From: Ponticoccus litoralis
GTDB taxonomy: Bacteria > Pseudomonadota > Alphaproteobacteria > Rhodobacterales > Rhodobacteraceae
Assembly: GCF_039769985.1 (NCBI RefSeq)
Contig: NZ_JBDNCH010000001.1
Location: 1-64,000 of the forward strand
Length of the DNA: 64,000 nucleotides
Direction of reading: 5' to 3'
In this document: piece after piece, positions 1-9,086 of the stretch
Position numbering within the stretch: position 1 is the stretch's first letter
How the letters are laid out: every line of letters begins with the position of its first letter
Made by a program: the position numbers and the translations under genes
The notes under the pieces: model-generated
The model's database searches: none
Seen by the model: the letters and a program-made list of their open reading frames with translations, nothing else
Told to the model about the DNA's origin: nothing

Positions 1-95
1 TCCGGGTGATTGCGGAGCGCAAATTCCATGGATGGAATTTGGGCAAGATCGTCGACGATCTTGCCGCCGGGGGCGGCAGCCCTTGGTATAAATGG

Positions 96-130
96 AAAGC
101 CCCCTCGCAGGCTGCTGCGAGGGGGGCTTT
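96..130 (-). terminator. intrinsic terminator after the glutamine synthetase-like gene
   Basis: A long G/C-rich hairpin (AAGCCCCCTCGCAG paired with CTGCGAGGGGGCTT) lies just beyond the stop of the minus-strand gene ending at 151. The flanking A and T tracts let it work in both directions. Confidence 0.8.
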
Positions 131-150
131 GTCGTGAAGGCGAACCGGGG

Positions 151-1479
151 TCAGATGTCGAGGGTGTTGTCTTTCTCCCACCCGGAGAAGTGGTTCACGA
201 AGGAGTTCCACTCCTGCCGCTTCATCTTGATGTAGGAGGTCGAGAACGCGTCGCCCATGGCGGTCTTCAGTTCGGGGTCAGCGTCATAGGCGCGGATGGC
301 GTCGAGCATGTTGAGCGGCAGCATGGGCGCGCCGGTGACCTTGTGGCCCTCGGCATACATGTCGATGTCCCAGCGCTTGCCCGGATCGGCCTTCGAGCGG
401 ATGCCCGAGAGGCCGGCGGCGATGATCACCGCCTGCAGCAGGTAGGGGTTGGCGGCGCCGTCGGGCAGGCGCAGCTCGAAGCGGCCGGGGCCGGGCACGC
501 GCACCATATGGGTGCGGTTGTTGCCGGTCCATGTCACCGAGTTGGGCGCCCATGTGGCGCCCGAGGTGGTGCGCGGCGCATTGATGCGCTTGTAGCTGTT
601 CACCGTGGGGTTGGTGATCGCCGCCAGGGCGCTGGCGTGCTTCATGATGCCGCCGAGGAAGTGCTTGCCGCGCTCGGAGAGGCCCAGCTCGCCGGTCTGG
701 CCCTCGCCCTTGCCGGCGAAGACGTTCTCCTTCGAGGCCTTGCCGGGCGCGTCCCAGACCGAGATATGGGCGTGGCAGCCGTTGCCGGTCAGTCCCTCGA
801 TGGGCTTGGGCATGAAGGTGGCGCGGAAGCCGTGCTTCTCGGCCACCGAGCGGGTCATGAACTTGAAGAAGGAATGCCTGTCGGCGGTCTTCAGGACGTC
901 GTCGAAGTCCCAGTTCATCTCGAACTGGCCATTGGCGTCCTCGTGGTCGTTCTGGTAGGGGCCCCAGCCGAGATCGAGCATGTAGTCGCAGATCTCGCGG
1001 ATCACGTCGTAGCGGCGCATGATGGCCTGCTGGTCGTAGCAGGGCTTCGCGGCGGTGTCGAAGGGGTCGGAGATCTCGTCGCCCTCGGGGGTGAGCAGGA
1101 AGAACTCGGCCTCGATGCCGGTCTTGACGTGCAGCCCCTCTTCGGCGGCCTCGTCGATCAGCCGGCGCAGCACGTTGCGCGGCGCCTGGGCGACGTCCTG
1201 GCCCTCCATCACGCAGTTGCTGGCGACCCGTGCGATCTCGGGCTGCCGGGGAAGCTGGATTACCGAAGACGGGTCCGGCACCGCCAGCATGTCGGGATGC
1301 GCGGGGGTCAGGTCGAGCCAGGTGGCGAAGCCCGCGAAGCCGGCGCCGTCCTTCTGCATGCCGGCGATGGCCTGCGCCGGGACCAGCTTGGCGCGCTGGC
1401 CGCCGAAGAGGTCGGTGTAGGAGATCATGAAGTACTTGACGCCCTTGTCCTTGGCGTAGGCGGCCGGGTCGATGGTCAT
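151..1479 (-). CDS. gmaS: gamma-glutamylmethylamide synthetase / type III glutamine synthetase
   Basis: 442 aa of the glutamine synthetase fold. It is likely to ligate methylamine (or ammonia) to glutamate with ATP in the cytosol. Visible GS motifs are the metal-binding E-x-E (EAEFFLL), NGCHAHISVW (substrate and metal site) and the RFELRLPDG catalytic loop near the C-terminus. I chose the ATG at 1479 (MTIDPAAYAKDKG) over an upstream GTG because the family starts this way. It is the last gene after three N-methylglutamate-synthase-like subunits on the same strand, the arrangement in methylamine-using methylotrophs and roseobacters, and dimethylamine and trimethylamine oxidation genes lie next door. 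The same gene set also occurs as glnT with glxBCD, so the substrate (methylamine or ammonia) is inferred from context. Confidence 0.85.
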   Translation of the reverse strand: MTIDPAAYAKDKGVKYFMISYTDLFGGQRAKLVPAQAIAGMQKDGAGFAGFATWLDLTPAHPDMLAVPDPSSVIQLPRQPEIARVASNCVMEGQDVAQAPRNVLRRLIDEAAEEGLHVKTGIEAEFFLLTPEGDEISDPFDTAAKPCYDQQAIMRRYDVIREICDYMLDLGWGPYQNDHEDANGQFEMNWDFDDVLKTADRHSFFKFMTRSVAEKHGFRATFMPKPIEGLTGNGCHAHISVWDAPGKASKENVFAGKGEGQTGELGLSERGKHFLGGIMKHASALAAITNPTVNSYKRINAPRTTSGATWAPNSVTWTGNNRTHMVRVPGPGRFELRLPDGAANPYLLQAVIIAAGLSGIRSKADPGKRWDIDMYAEGHKVTGAPMLPLNMLDAIRAYDADPELKTAMGDAFSTSYIKMKRQEWNSFVNHFSGWEKDNTLDI

Positions 1480-1565
1480 TTCCGCTGTTTCCCTGTTGTC
1501 TTTTCGTTTGTTTTTCACAGAAACGGCGCGGCCCCGTCGAGAGGGCCGCGCCGCAAGAGCTCTGG

Positions 1566-2911
1566 TCAGTAGCCGGTGCCGGGCTTGCCGGGGTACCAGT
1601 CGCTGCCGGCGAGGGGGATCTTGGCCATGGCCGCCGCCTCCAGCGTCAGGGCACAGAGGTCCTCGGGTTCGAGGTTGTGCAGGTGGCTCTTGCCACAGGC
1701 CCGCGCGATGGTCTGGGCCTCCAGCGTCATCACCTTGAGGTAGTTGTTGAGCCGCCGCCCGCCCTCGACCGGATCGAAGCGCGCCATCAGGTCCGGGTCC
1801 TGCGTGGTGATGCCCGCCGGGTCGCGGCCCTCCTGCCAGTCGTCATAGGCGCCCGCGGTGGTGCCCAGCTTCTGGTACTCGGCCTCCCACTTCGGATCGT
1901 TGTCGCCAAGCGCGATCAGCGCCGCCGTGCCGATGGCCACCGCATCGGCGCCAAGCGCCATGCATTTGGCCACATCGGCGCCGGTGCGGACCCCGCCCGA
2001 GACCACCAGCTGCACCTCGCGGTGCATGCCCAGGTCCTGCAGCGCCCGCACGGATCTCGCGGATGCAGGCGAGGATCGGCTGGCCGACGTGCTCGATGAA
2101 GACGTCCTGCGTGGCCGCGGTGCCGCCCTGCATGCCGTCCAGCACCACCACATCCGCGCCCGCCTTGACCGCCAGCGTGGTGTCGAAGTAGGGCCGCGCC
2201 CCGCCGATCTTGATGTAGATCGGCACGCGCCAGCCGGTGATCTCGCGCAGCTCGAGGATCTTGATCTCCAGGTCGTCCGGCCCGGTCCAGTCCGGGTGAC
2301 GGCAGGCCGAACGCTGGTCGATGCCCTTGGGCAGGTTGCGCATCTCGGCCACGCGGTCAGAGATCTTCTGCCCCGAGGAGCATGCCGCCGCCGCCGGGCT
2401 TGGCGCCCCGGCCCACGACGATCTCGATGGCATCGGCGCGGCGCAGGTCGTCGGGGTTCATGCCGTAGCGCGAGGGCAGGTACTGGTAGACCAGCCGCTG
2501 CGAATGGCCGCGCTCTTCCGGGGTCATGCCGCCGTCGCCGGTGGTGGTCGAGGTGCCCGCCAGCGTGGCGCCGCGCCCCAGCGCCTCTTTCGCCGGACCG
2601 GAGAGCGCGCCGAAGGACATGCCCGCGATGGTGATCGGAATATCCAGCTGGATCGGGTTCTTGGCAAAGCGCGTGCCCAGCGTCACCGAGGTGTCGCAGC
2701 GCTCGCGGTAGCCTTCCAGCGGATAGCGCGAGATCGAGGCGCCGAGGAACAGCAGGTCGTCGAAGTGCGGCACCTTGCGCTTGGCGCCGCCGCCGCGGAT
2801 GTCGTAGATGCCGGTCGCCGCGGCCCGCCGGATCTCGGCGTTGATCGACTGCGAGAAGGTCGCCGACTGGATCGGCGTGGTGCGCGGCGCGTGTCTTGTA
2901 TCGTCTTTCAT
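1566..2911 (-). CDS. mgsC: N-methylglutamate synthase subunit C, FMN-binding glutamate synthase-like (two frameshifts)
   Basis: This resembles the FMN-binding synthase domain of glutamate synthase (also called GlxD), about 448 aa once corrected. It should transfer methylamine from gamma-glutamylmethylamide, or ammonia from glutamine, to an acceptor. The first frame (2911-2357) carries GMSFGALSGPAKEAL; the second (to about 2055) carries the phosphate-binding region GGARPYFDTT and VVVLDGMQGGTAAT; the third carries SGGVRTGADV and GADAVAIGTAAL. The breaks are single extra bases, one in a G run near 2383 (GGGG where GGG restores the frame) and one near 2055. All domains are otherwise intact, so a sequencing error is more likely than a pseudogene. 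It follows mgsB by 12 bases. Confidence 0.8.
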
Positions 2912-2923
2912 CTGGCGGGCCCC

Positions 2924-3603
2924 TCAGTAGGCGTTGTCAGGCTTGAAGTTGTACAGCTGGCGGGCCGAGCCGTAGCGCTTGAACTCTTCGGGCTTGGCGT
3001 CGCAGCCGCCGCGCTCCAGCAGCTCGGCCAGCAGCGTCAGGTGCTCGGGCCGCATCTCCTTCTCGATGCAGTCGGCGCCCAGCGATTTCACCGAGCCGCG
3101 CACGAAGAGCCGCGCCTCGTAAAGCGAGATCCCCCAGCGCCTCGCCGGCATCGCCGCAGACCACCAGGTTGCCGGACTGCGCCATGAAGGCCGACATATG
3201 GCCGATGTTGCCGTGCACGATGATGTCGATGCCCTTCATCGAGATGCCGCAGCGCGAGCTGGCATTGCCCTTGATGACCAGCGTGCCGCCGCGCCCGGTG
3301 GCGCCGGCGTACTGGCTGGCGTCACCCTCGACGATGACGGTGCCCGACATCATGTTCTCGGCCACGCCCGGCCCGGCAGAGCCGTGCACATGCACCGTGG
3401 CCTGCTTGTTCATGCCGGCGCAGTAATAGCCGGTGGAGCCCTTGACCGAGACCTCGATGGGCGCGTCGAGGCCCACGGCAATGGCATGGCTGCCGCGCGG
3501 ATTGACGACTTCCCAGTGCGGTCTGGTTGGTGCTTCCGGCCTGCGCGTGCAGCGTTTCGTTCAGCGAGCGCAGCCCTTCTACCGCAAGGTCAAATGTCTG
3601 CAT
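2924..3603 (-). CDS. mgsB: N-methylglutamate synthase subunit B, GXGXG beta-helix protein (two frameshifts)
   Basis: About 226 aa after correction. It matches the C-terminal GXGXG beta-helix domain of glutamate synthase (GlxC/MgsB), a structural subunit linking the amidotransferase and synthase parts. The repeated turns of the helix are visible as GATGRGGTLVIKGNASS, GISMKGIDIIVHGNIG and AQSGNLVVCGDAG. Three frames cover it: 3603 to about 3520, then to about 3136, then to the stop at 2924. Each switch is explained by one extra G in a G run (near 3519 and 3136). It starts 3 bases after the stop of the amidotransferase gene, so the two are probably coupled in translation. Confidence 0.78.
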
Positions 3604-3606
3604 GTC

Positions 3607-4503
3607 TCAGTGCTTCCAGAAGTAGACGGTTGCGGGTTCGGGTTCCCAGACGCGGGCATCCTCGATGCCCGGCAGGTTCACCAGCGCGCGGTATTCGCTG
3701 CCGAAGGCAACGTATTGATCGGTCTCGGCCATGACGGCGGGCTTGCAGGCGATCGGGTCGCGCACCACGCCAAAGCCGTCCTCGGTCCCCACCACGAAGG
3801 TGAAGAAGCCGTCGAGATCCTGCAGCGCGCCTTCCAGGGCCTCGCCCAGCGTCGCGCCCTGCTGCATCTTCCAGGTCAGGTAGGCGGCGCCGACCTCGGT
3901 GTCGTTCTGGGTCTCGATATGGACCCCGTCGCGGCGCAGCTTGCGGCGCAGCGAGTTGTGGTTCGACAGCGAGCCATTGTGCACAAGGCACTGGTCGGGG
4001 CCGGTGTTGAAGGGATGCGCACCCATGGTGGTCACGGCGGATTCGGTCGCCATGCGGGTATGGCCGATGCCATGGCTGCCCTGCATCTTCGAGACCTCGA
4101 AGCGCGCCGCCACGTCCTTGGGCAGGCCGACTTCCTTGTAGATCTCCAGCGTCTCGCCCGAGGACATGACGCGCACGCCCGGCGCCACATCCGCCAGCGC
4201 CTTGCGCGCCTCGGCGAGCTTGTCGGCGGGCAGGTCGAGCACCGCGTGGCTGTCCTTGCGGGTCAGGCCGACCCCGGCGCCGATCGCCGCGCCCAGCTTT
4301 TCGGCGAGATCGCCGAAGGCCGCGTCACCCTCGTCCGACTGCACCGTCAGCTTCGACCGGCCCTCGGCGGTATTGCCGTAGATGGCGATCCCGGCGCTGT
4401 CCGGGCCGCGATCGGTCATGGTGATCAACATGTCCGTCAACAGGGCGCCAAGCTGCGGCTCCAGCGCCTTGTCCTTCAGAAAGAGTCCGACAATCCCGCA
4501 CAT
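3607..4503 (-). CDS. mgsA: N-methylglutamate synthase subunit A, class II glutamine amidotransferase
   Basis: 298 aa of the Ntn-hydrolase glutamine amidotransferase family (GlxB/MgsA). The start at 4503 puts Cys2 (MCGIVGLF) at the mature N-terminus, as the N-terminal nucleophile requires; upstream ATG-like starts would bury it. Other family signatures are GHTRMATESAV, which binds the substrate carboxylate, AHPF followed by LVHNGSLSNHN, and NDTEVGAAYLTW. It is the first gene of the minus-strand operon mgsA-mgsB-mgsC-gmaS and reads away from a 600-bp divergent promoter region shared with dmmD. The family role is to hydrolyse the gamma-glutamyl amide and pass the amine to the FMN subunit. Confidence 0.85.
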   Translation of the reverse strand: MCGIVGLFLKDKALEPQLGALLTDMLITMTDRGPDSAGIAIYGNTAEGRSKLTVQSDEGDAAFGDLAEKLGAAIGAGVGLTRKDSHAVLDLPADKLAEARKALADVAPGVRVMSSGETLEIYKEVGLPKDVAARFEVSKMQGSHGIGHTRMATESAVTTMGAHPFNTGPDQCLVHNGSLSNHNSLRRKLRRDGVHIETQNDTEVGAAYLTWKMQQGATLGEALEGALQDLDGFFTFVVGTEDGFGVVRDPIACKPAVMAETDQYVAFGSEYRALVNLPGIEDARVWEPEPATVYFWKH

Positions 4504-4586
4504 TCGCGTTTGCTCCACTTCTTGATTCTGCCCGCGGGCACCTGACGAAAGGCTAGCACCCGATCCCTGATCCCGCAACTGATATG

Positions 4587-4600
4587 AAAAAAGTTTTCCT
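4587..4600. promoter_or_regulatory. candidate operator AAAAAAGTTTTCCT upstream of mgsA
   Basis: An exact 14-base match to 9815-9828, upstream of the XRE-cupin regulator gene. Such a match by chance in GC-rich DNA is unlikely, and both copies lie in promoter regions of the same pathway. Binding by the XRE regulator is inference. Confidence 0.45.
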
Positions 4601-5014
4601 CACAGTCAATCAAGCCTGCCAAATCGCCCAAAAACCCGCCGGTTTCCTCAGCAAACATGAGAAATCGACAAACCGCGCCCCCCGCCCTGTGGCCCGCATG
4701 ACACCGGCCCGCCACCTCTGCGCGGCACGGGGCAGGCGGGTGTTCCGGCGCGAGGAACGTCCGGCGCGAACTGCGGCGGGCAGTGCCCGGATGCATCGAG
4801 CGCATAGAGATCACCGGCCCCGGGGCATGGATCCCGGTGAATGCGGGCCTGCGCGTCTTTCGGTTGCCATGCATCGGCTCCTGCCTGATGATGACGCCTG
4901 GCATTGGTAAAAAGTCGTTTCAAAGCCACCCGAAAGGGCGGCCATGACCCCATGGCGCGGCAGTCAGGGGGGCCGCGCGCCGCAGCGCATATAAAGCGGC
5001 AGCCCAGGCGGGAG

Positions 5015-5031
5015 TTTTCCCGTTAGGAAAA
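5015..5031. promoter_or_regulatory. dyad TTTTCC-n5-GGAAAA upstream of dmmD
   Basis: A perfect 6-base inverted repeat with a 5-base spacer, about 80 bases before the dmmD start. It contains the same TTTTCC core as the 14-base motif at 4587 and 9815, so it may be bound by the same regulator. Confidence 0.4.
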
Positions 5032-5110
5032 AAATCTGAACGAAAGTATTGATTTTTGCGGCGACTCGGGTCTGAATGCTTGCCAAACTAACACGAATGG
5101 GAGGCGCGTT

Positions 5111-6256
5111 ATGGCGATCATCTACAGAACTTCGGCGCTTGCTCCGCGCCACGCGGAACTTGGCGCAGAGCTTGAGGACTGGAACGGCATGGGCACCGCG
5201 TGGTTCTACGACCACACGGACGAGCGGGCCGTGGCAGACTATGAAGCCGTGCGCACCAAGGCCGGGCTGATGGATGTCTCGGGTCTGAAGAAGATCCACC
5301 TGACCGGCCCGCATGCGGCCGCCGTGATCGATCGCGCCACGACGCGCAATGTCGACAAGCTGATGCCGGGCCGCGCGGTCTATGCCTGCATGCTGAACGA
5401 CGACGGCAAGTTCATCGACGACTGCGTGATCTACCGCATCTCGGTCAACCACTGGATGGTCGTGCATGGCACCGGCACCGGCAATGAATCGATTGCCCTG
5501 GCGGCCCATGGCAAGAACGTCGCGGTGATCTTCGACGACGACCTGCACGACATGTCGCTGCAGGGCCCGACCGCCGTCGACTTCCTTGCCAAGCACGTGC
5601 CGGGCATCCGCGATCTGGCCTATTTCGGCATCGTTCAGACCAAGCTGTTCGGCTACCCGGTGATGATCTCGCGCACCGGCTACACCGGCGAACGCGGCTA
5701 CGAGATCTTCTGCGAGGCGCGCCACGCCATCGCGCTGTGGGACAGCATCCTGAAGGATGGCACCGACGAGGGCATCCGCCCGGTGCAGTTCTCGACGCTC
5801 GACCTGCTGCGGACCGAAAGCTACCTGCTGTTCTATCCCGGCGACAACTCGGAAACCTATCCGTTCAAGGACGAGCCCTGCGGCGACACCCTGTGGGAAC
5901 TGGGGCTGGAGTTCACCGTTTCGCCGGGCAAGACCGGCTTCCGCGGCGCCGAAAACCACTATGCCGCCGAGGGCAAGGAGCGCTTCAAGATCTACGGCGT
6001 CATGCTGGATGGCACGACGCCCGCCGACATGGGCGCACCGATTCTGAAGGACGGCGAGACCGTGGGCGTCGTGACCTACGGCATGTACTCCAAGCTCAAC
6101 GGCTACAATGTCGGCATCGCCCGGATGCCGGTGGACTGCGCCGTGCCGGGGACCAAGCTGACCGTGCGCAACGAGGACGGCACCGAAATCGCCTGCACCG
6201 CCGAGGAAATGCCCTTCTACGACAAGGACAAGTCGATCCGCACCGCAAAGGGCTGA
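5111..6256 (+). CDS. dmmD: GcvT-like aminomethyltransferase of the dimethylamine monooxygenase cluster
   Basis: 381 aa of the glycine-cleavage T protein/DmdA family, which binds tetrahydrofolate and takes up one-carbon groups. Family signatures are the N-terminal AGLMDVSGLKK region, ISRTGYTGERGYEIF and the C-terminal G-V-V-T-Y-G-M-Y-S barrel segment. In roseobacters a gene of this type heads the dmmDABC operon, where formaldehyde released by N-demethylation can be captured as methylene-THF; that role is inferred here. A terminator-like hairpin follows the gene and dmmA begins 98 bases later. Glycine cleavage itself is unlikely because no gcvH or gcvP is nearby. It was also considered as DMSP demethylase DmdA, but the neighbours favour DmmD. 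Confidence 0.8.
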   Translation: MAIIYRTSALAPRHAELGAELEDWNGMGTAWFYDHTDERAVADYEAVRTKAGLMDVSGLKKIHLTGPHAAAVIDRATTRNVDKLMPGRAVYACMLNDDGKFIDDCVIYRISVNHWMVVHGTGTGNESIALAAHGKNVAVIFDDDLHDMSLQGPTAVDFLAKHVPGIRDLAYFGIVQTKLFGYPVMISRTGYTGERGYEIFCEARHAIALWDSILKDGTDEGIRPVQFSTLDLLRTESYLLFYPGDNSETYPFKDEPCGDTLWELGLEFTVSPGKTGFRGAENHYAAEGKERFKIYGVMLDGTTPADMGAPILKDGETVGVVTYGMYSKLNGYNVGIARMPVDCAVPGTKLTVRNEDGTEIACTAEEMPFYDKDKSIRTAKG

Positions 6257-6264
6257 TCGTTGGC

Positions 6265-6290
6265 AGGGGCGTCCTTCACGGGGCGCCCCT
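6265..6290 (+). terminator. attenuator-like hairpin between dmmD and dmmA
   Basis: AGGGGCG and CGCCCCT pair over a 12-base loop and are followed by TTTCC. It may lower read-through from dmmD into dmmABC and so set subunit ratios. Confidence 0.45.
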
Positions 6291-6354
6291 TTCCATATCC
6301 ATGGTCCGGCCCCCCGAGGGGCAGTCGCAGCAGCAAGATGGAGCAGCCACCGCG

Positions 6355-6957
6355 ATGTCAAAGTTCCAGTTTCCAGAAAGCATCCAGAGCCGCCCGGTCT
6401 ACGGCACCCTCACGCCGCGCCCGGGCAAGGGCCACCTGATGATCGCCGACGCCGAGGGCGCCGAGGCGCTTCTCGATCTCGCCGCGCAGGACGCCGGCCT
6501 GATGACCCAAGCCCACGTGATCTATATCCCCAAGGGCACCGATTTCGCGGACCGCCTGCGTGCGCTGAACCCCGCGCAGTTCCACGAGGGGCCCAGCTAC
6601 GAGGCCTCGGTCCCGCGCATCCGCCGGGTGCTGTCGGACGCGCATATGGGGCTGCAGGTCTACCTTGCCGGAACCGAGGGACTGATGGGGCAGGCCATGA
6701 ACGAGGCCACCGCCGCAGGCATCCCGCATACCGCCATCCAGACCGAACACCGCGGCTCTGTCGCGCGTCGGATGCAATGCGTGCATTGCAAGGGCATCAC
6801 CGAGGACGTCATGACCGATCCCTTCACCTGTTCCCACTGCGGGTTGAACCTGTTCGTGCGCGACCACTACTCGCGCCGCATCGCCGCCTTTCAGGGCGTC
6901 TGCATCGACGCCGAAGACCCGGGCAATGTCCCCGCAGCGGTGAGGCTGTACTCATGA
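6355..6957 (+). CDS. dmmA: dimethylamine monooxygenase small subunit, DmmA-like zinc-ribbon protein
   Basis: 200 aa. The C-terminal part has two CxxC pairs (CVHCKG near residue 142 and CSHCGLN near 160), a zinc-ribbon or rubredoxin-like knuckle, followed by VRDHYSRR and GVCIDAEDPG. The N-terminal 130 residues form an alpha/beta domain (AHVIYIP, QVYLAGTEGLMGQA). This architecture belongs to the DmmA family, one of three subunits required for dimethylamine monooxygenase in marine bacteria. The gene overlaps dmmB by ATGA (stop 6955-6957, next start 6954), so translation is coupled. Subunit lettering in the literature is not uniform, so dmmA rests on family resemblance. Confidence 0.8.
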   Translation: MSKFQFPESIQSRPVYGTLTPRPGKGHLMIADAEGAEALLDLAAQDAGLMTQAHVIYIPKGTDFADRLRALNPAQFHEGPSYEASVPRIRRVLSDAHMGLQVYLAGTEGLMGQAMNEATAAGIPHTAIQTEHRGSVARRMQCVHCKGITEDVMTDPFTCSHCGLNLFVRDHYSRRIAAFQGVCIDAEDPGNVPAAVRLYS

Positions 6958-7940
6958 GCGCCGCGCCCCAGAAAGCCCGCGCCGGTGCCGAGCGCATTGC
7001 CGTCACCGTCTCTGCGGTGGTGCCGCTGAACGAGCTTGTGACACGGTTCGAGTTCACCCGCGCCGACGGCAAAGCCTTCCCGCCCTTCTCCGCGGGTGCA
7101 CATACCGTCATCGAGATGAAGGACGGCGACCGTACCCGCCTGAATCCCTATTCGCTGATGTCCGACCCCGCCGATCCCACGACCTACGCGATCTCGGTGC
7201 GCCGCGACGACGCGGGTCGGGGCGGGTCGCTGTTCATGCACCGGAACGTCAAGGTCGGCGATACGATGACGCTGAGCTACCCGGTCAACCTGTTCGCGCT
7301 GGACATGCGGGCGCGCAAGCACGTCTTTCTGGCGGGCGGCATCGGCATCACACCCTTCATGGCGATGATCGCGCAGCTCGACCGCATGGGCGGGCAGTGG
7401 GAACTGCATTACGCCACCCGCAGCGCCGCGCTGGCCTCTTACGCCGAGGAGCTGACCGCCCGCTACCCGGCGCGCGTGCATGTCTATTACGACGATCAGG
7501 GGCAGGCGCTGCCGCTGGCGGATCTTCTCGACGGTCAACCGCTGGGCACCCATGTCTATGTCTGCGGCCCGGCGGGCATGATCGACTGGGTCCACAGCAC
7601 CGCCACCGCCCATGGCTGGCCCGAAGAGGCCGTGCACTCCGAGGAATTCCTCGCGCCGCAGCCCGGCAAGCCCTTCGAGGTGCGGCTCTGCCGCTCGAAC
7701 ATCACCATCCAGGTGGGCGAACACGAAAGCCTGCTGGAAGCGATGGAGCGTTGCGGCGTCGACGCGCCCTTCCTCTGCCGGGGCGGGGCCTGCGGCCAAT
7801 GCGAAACCGACGTGATCGAGGCGGACGGCGAATTTGTCCACCGCGACCACTGGCTGGAGGAGGAAGACCACGCCTCCGGCAAGAAGATCATGCCCTGCGT
7901 CAGCCGCTTCGTCGGCAAGACGCTGGTTCTGGACCGGTAA
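6954..7940 (+). CDS. dmmB: dimethylamine monooxygenase reductase subunit, FMN/2Fe-2S VanB-type
   Basis: 328 aa phthalate dioxygenase reductase-type protein that passes electrons from NAD(P)H to the oxygenase. The order of domains is a flavin-binding barrel (RLNPYSLMSDP), an NAD-binding domain (FLAGGIGITPFMAMI, YVCGPAGMIDW) and a C-terminal plant-type ferredoxin with CRGGACGQCET and a distal Cys near residue 315 (MPCVSRF). All four iron-sulfur cysteines are present. It starts within the dmmA stop and ends 11 bases before dmmC. In this context the electron acceptor should be the DUF3445 haem subunit. Confidence 0.88.
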   Translation: MSAAPQKARAGAERIAVTVSAVVPLNELVTRFEFTRADGKAFPPFSAGAHTVIEMKDGDRTRLNPYSLMSDPADPTTYAISVRRDDAGRGGSLFMHRNVKVGDTMTLSYPVNLFALDMRARKHVFLAGGIGITPFMAMIAQLDRMGGQWELHYATRSAALASYAEELTARYPARVHVYYDDQGQALPLADLLDGQPLGTHVYVCGPAGMIDWVHSTATAHGWPEEAVHSEEFLAPQPGKPFEVRLCRSNITIQVGEHESLLEAMERCGVDAPFLCRGGACGQCETDVIEADGEFVHRDHWLEEEDHASGKKIMPCVSRFVGKTLVLDR

Positions 7941-7951
7941 GGAGCAGCGAC

Positions 7952-9019
7952 ATGACGATCCAGTTCAACGAAGAGACCTTCCGCGACGACTATTCTTTCC
8001 GCAATTCCGCCTGGGCGATCAAGCGTTTCCCCTTCCCGTTCCACGAGGACAGCTACATGTACTCGGTCAACATGGAGCAGCACCAGGGCGGGCCCGAGGG
8101 CTCGATCTACGAGAAACGTTTCGACGTCGACGAGCACTACCTGTCCGAGATGCAGGACCGCGCGCTGGTGCTGGCCGAGGACCCGCTGCGCTGCCAGTCG
8201 CTGCCGCATATGACGCTGGCCGGCTGGGATACGCTCGAACTGATCATGGTGTCGAAGTCCGAGGACTACCCCGACCTCTTCGAGCTGCACCGCGACGGCG
8301 ACCGCTGGCGCTGGGTCAACAAGCCCATGGGCATCGACCACAGCTTTACCTTCCTCGACGAGACCACGCTGCCCTGTGGTCCGCTGGAATACATCACCCG
8401 CCAGACACAGGGCGATTTCGCCGTGCTCGACCAGCGCGACGAGATGCTGTGGATGGACGCGGGCATGGTGACGACGCAGGCCGACTGGAGCCTCGATTTC
8501 GACATCGGCATGAACTTCTTCGAGTGGCACGCCCCGGTGCCGCTGGCGCATGAGATGGGCATCTTCAAGCGCGCCCTGAAGTTCCTGCTGAACGTCCAGC
8601 AGGGTGCCCCTGCGCGGCGGCTGAACTGGACCATGACGGTGAACCCGCGTCTGGATACCAGCCCCGAGAACTACCACAAATGGGGCATCCAGAAGACCAC
8701 GCTGACGCCCGAGAACATCGGCGCCAAGCAGCACCTGCGGGTCGAGTTGCAGACCTTCTTCCGGCTGCCGCGCTCGAACGCGCTGCTCTTCCCGATCCGC
8801 TGCTACCTGATCGCCTTTCAGGACGTGGTGACGGTGCCGAAATGGGGCCGCCGCCTGCACCGCGTCCTGAGCGACCTGCCCGACGAGCTGGCGACCTACA
8901 AGGGCTTCATCGACAACCGTCCGATGATGCTGGACTACCTGTCGCAATACGACGACGGCCTGCCCACCAGCCCCGGCATCTGGCCGGACGTGGACAGCGA
9001 GCCGCCGCTGCAACGCTGA
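7952..9019 (+). CDS. dmmC: haem-dependent oxidative N-demethylase subunit (DUF3445) of dimethylamine monooxygenase
   Basis: 355 aa with a strong AAGGAG site 9 bases before the ATG. It matches the haem-dependent oxidative N-demethylase alpha-subunit family (DUF3445), which binds haem b and oxidises dimethylamine to methylamine and formaldehyde. Family segments include FPFPFHEDSYMYS near the N-terminus, MPHMTL-type and LQTFFRLPRSNALLF regions, and a C-terminal PDELATYKG helix. It is the last gene of dmmDABC and is followed by two strong hairpins facing the convergent regulator gene. No signal peptide is seen, so it acts in the cytosol. Confidence 0.85.
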   Translation: MTIQFNEETFRDDYSFRNSAWAIKRFPFPFHEDSYMYSVNMEQHQGGPEGSIYEKRFDVDEHYLSEMQDRALVLAEDPLRCQSLPHMTLAGWDTLELIMVSKSEDYPDLFELHRDGDRWRWVNKPMGIDHSFTFLDETTLPCGPLEYITRQTQGDFAVLDQRDEMLWMDAGMVTTQADWSLDFDIGMNFFEWHAPVPLAHEMGIFKRALKFLLNVQQGAPARRLNWTMTVNPRLDTSPENYHKWGIQKTTLTPENIGAKQHLRVELQTFFRLPRSNALLFPIRCYLIAFQDVVTVPKWGRRLHRVLSDLPDELATYKGFIDNRPMMLDYLSQYDDGLPTSPGIWPDVDSEPPLQR

Positions 9020-9030
9020 CATCCCTACGG

Positions 9031-9059
9031 GGCCCGGAAACTTCCAAAGTTTCCGGGCC
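9031..9059. terminator. bidirectional terminator between dmmC and the XRE regulator
   Basis: GGCCCGGAAACTT pairs with AAGTTTCCGGGCC around a short loop. It lies between convergent genes and can stop both. Confidence 0.8.
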
Positions 9060-9081
9060 GGTTTCTTTCGAAGAAACCGGC
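9057..9081. terminator. second convergent hairpin next to the first
   Basis: A perfect 25-base inverted repeat (GCCGGTTTCTT and AAGAAACCGGC arms) directly adjoins the hairpin at 9031-9059 and reaches to 6 bases from the regulator stop codon. Confidence 0.65.
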
Positions 9082-9086
9082 GCCCC

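Larger units (their letters stand above)
4504..5110. promoter_or_regulatory. divergent intergenic region between mgsA and dmmD
   Basis: 607 bases with no credible gene. It must hold both divergent promoters. The two clearest elements are the A-tract motif at 4587-4600, close to mgsA, and a dyad at 5015-5031 close to dmmD. A short reading frame inside it (4476-4904) shows no family features. Confidence 0.6.

Noticed and set aside
1..136. possible C-terminal end of a plus-strand gene
   Set aside because: A frame with RKFHGWNLGKIVDDL is open to a stop at about 136, but it runs through the terminator hairpin and the beginning is outside the window.
10..1572. 520-aa plus-strand reading frame antisense to gmaS
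   Set aside because: Its translation is low-complexity Val, Gly, Ala, Arg and lacks motifs. High GC leaves the antisense frame open. The opposite strand holds a textbook glutamine synthetase.
4964..6361. 465-aa minus-strand frame antisense to dmmD
   Set aside because: Shadow of dmmD with no family features.
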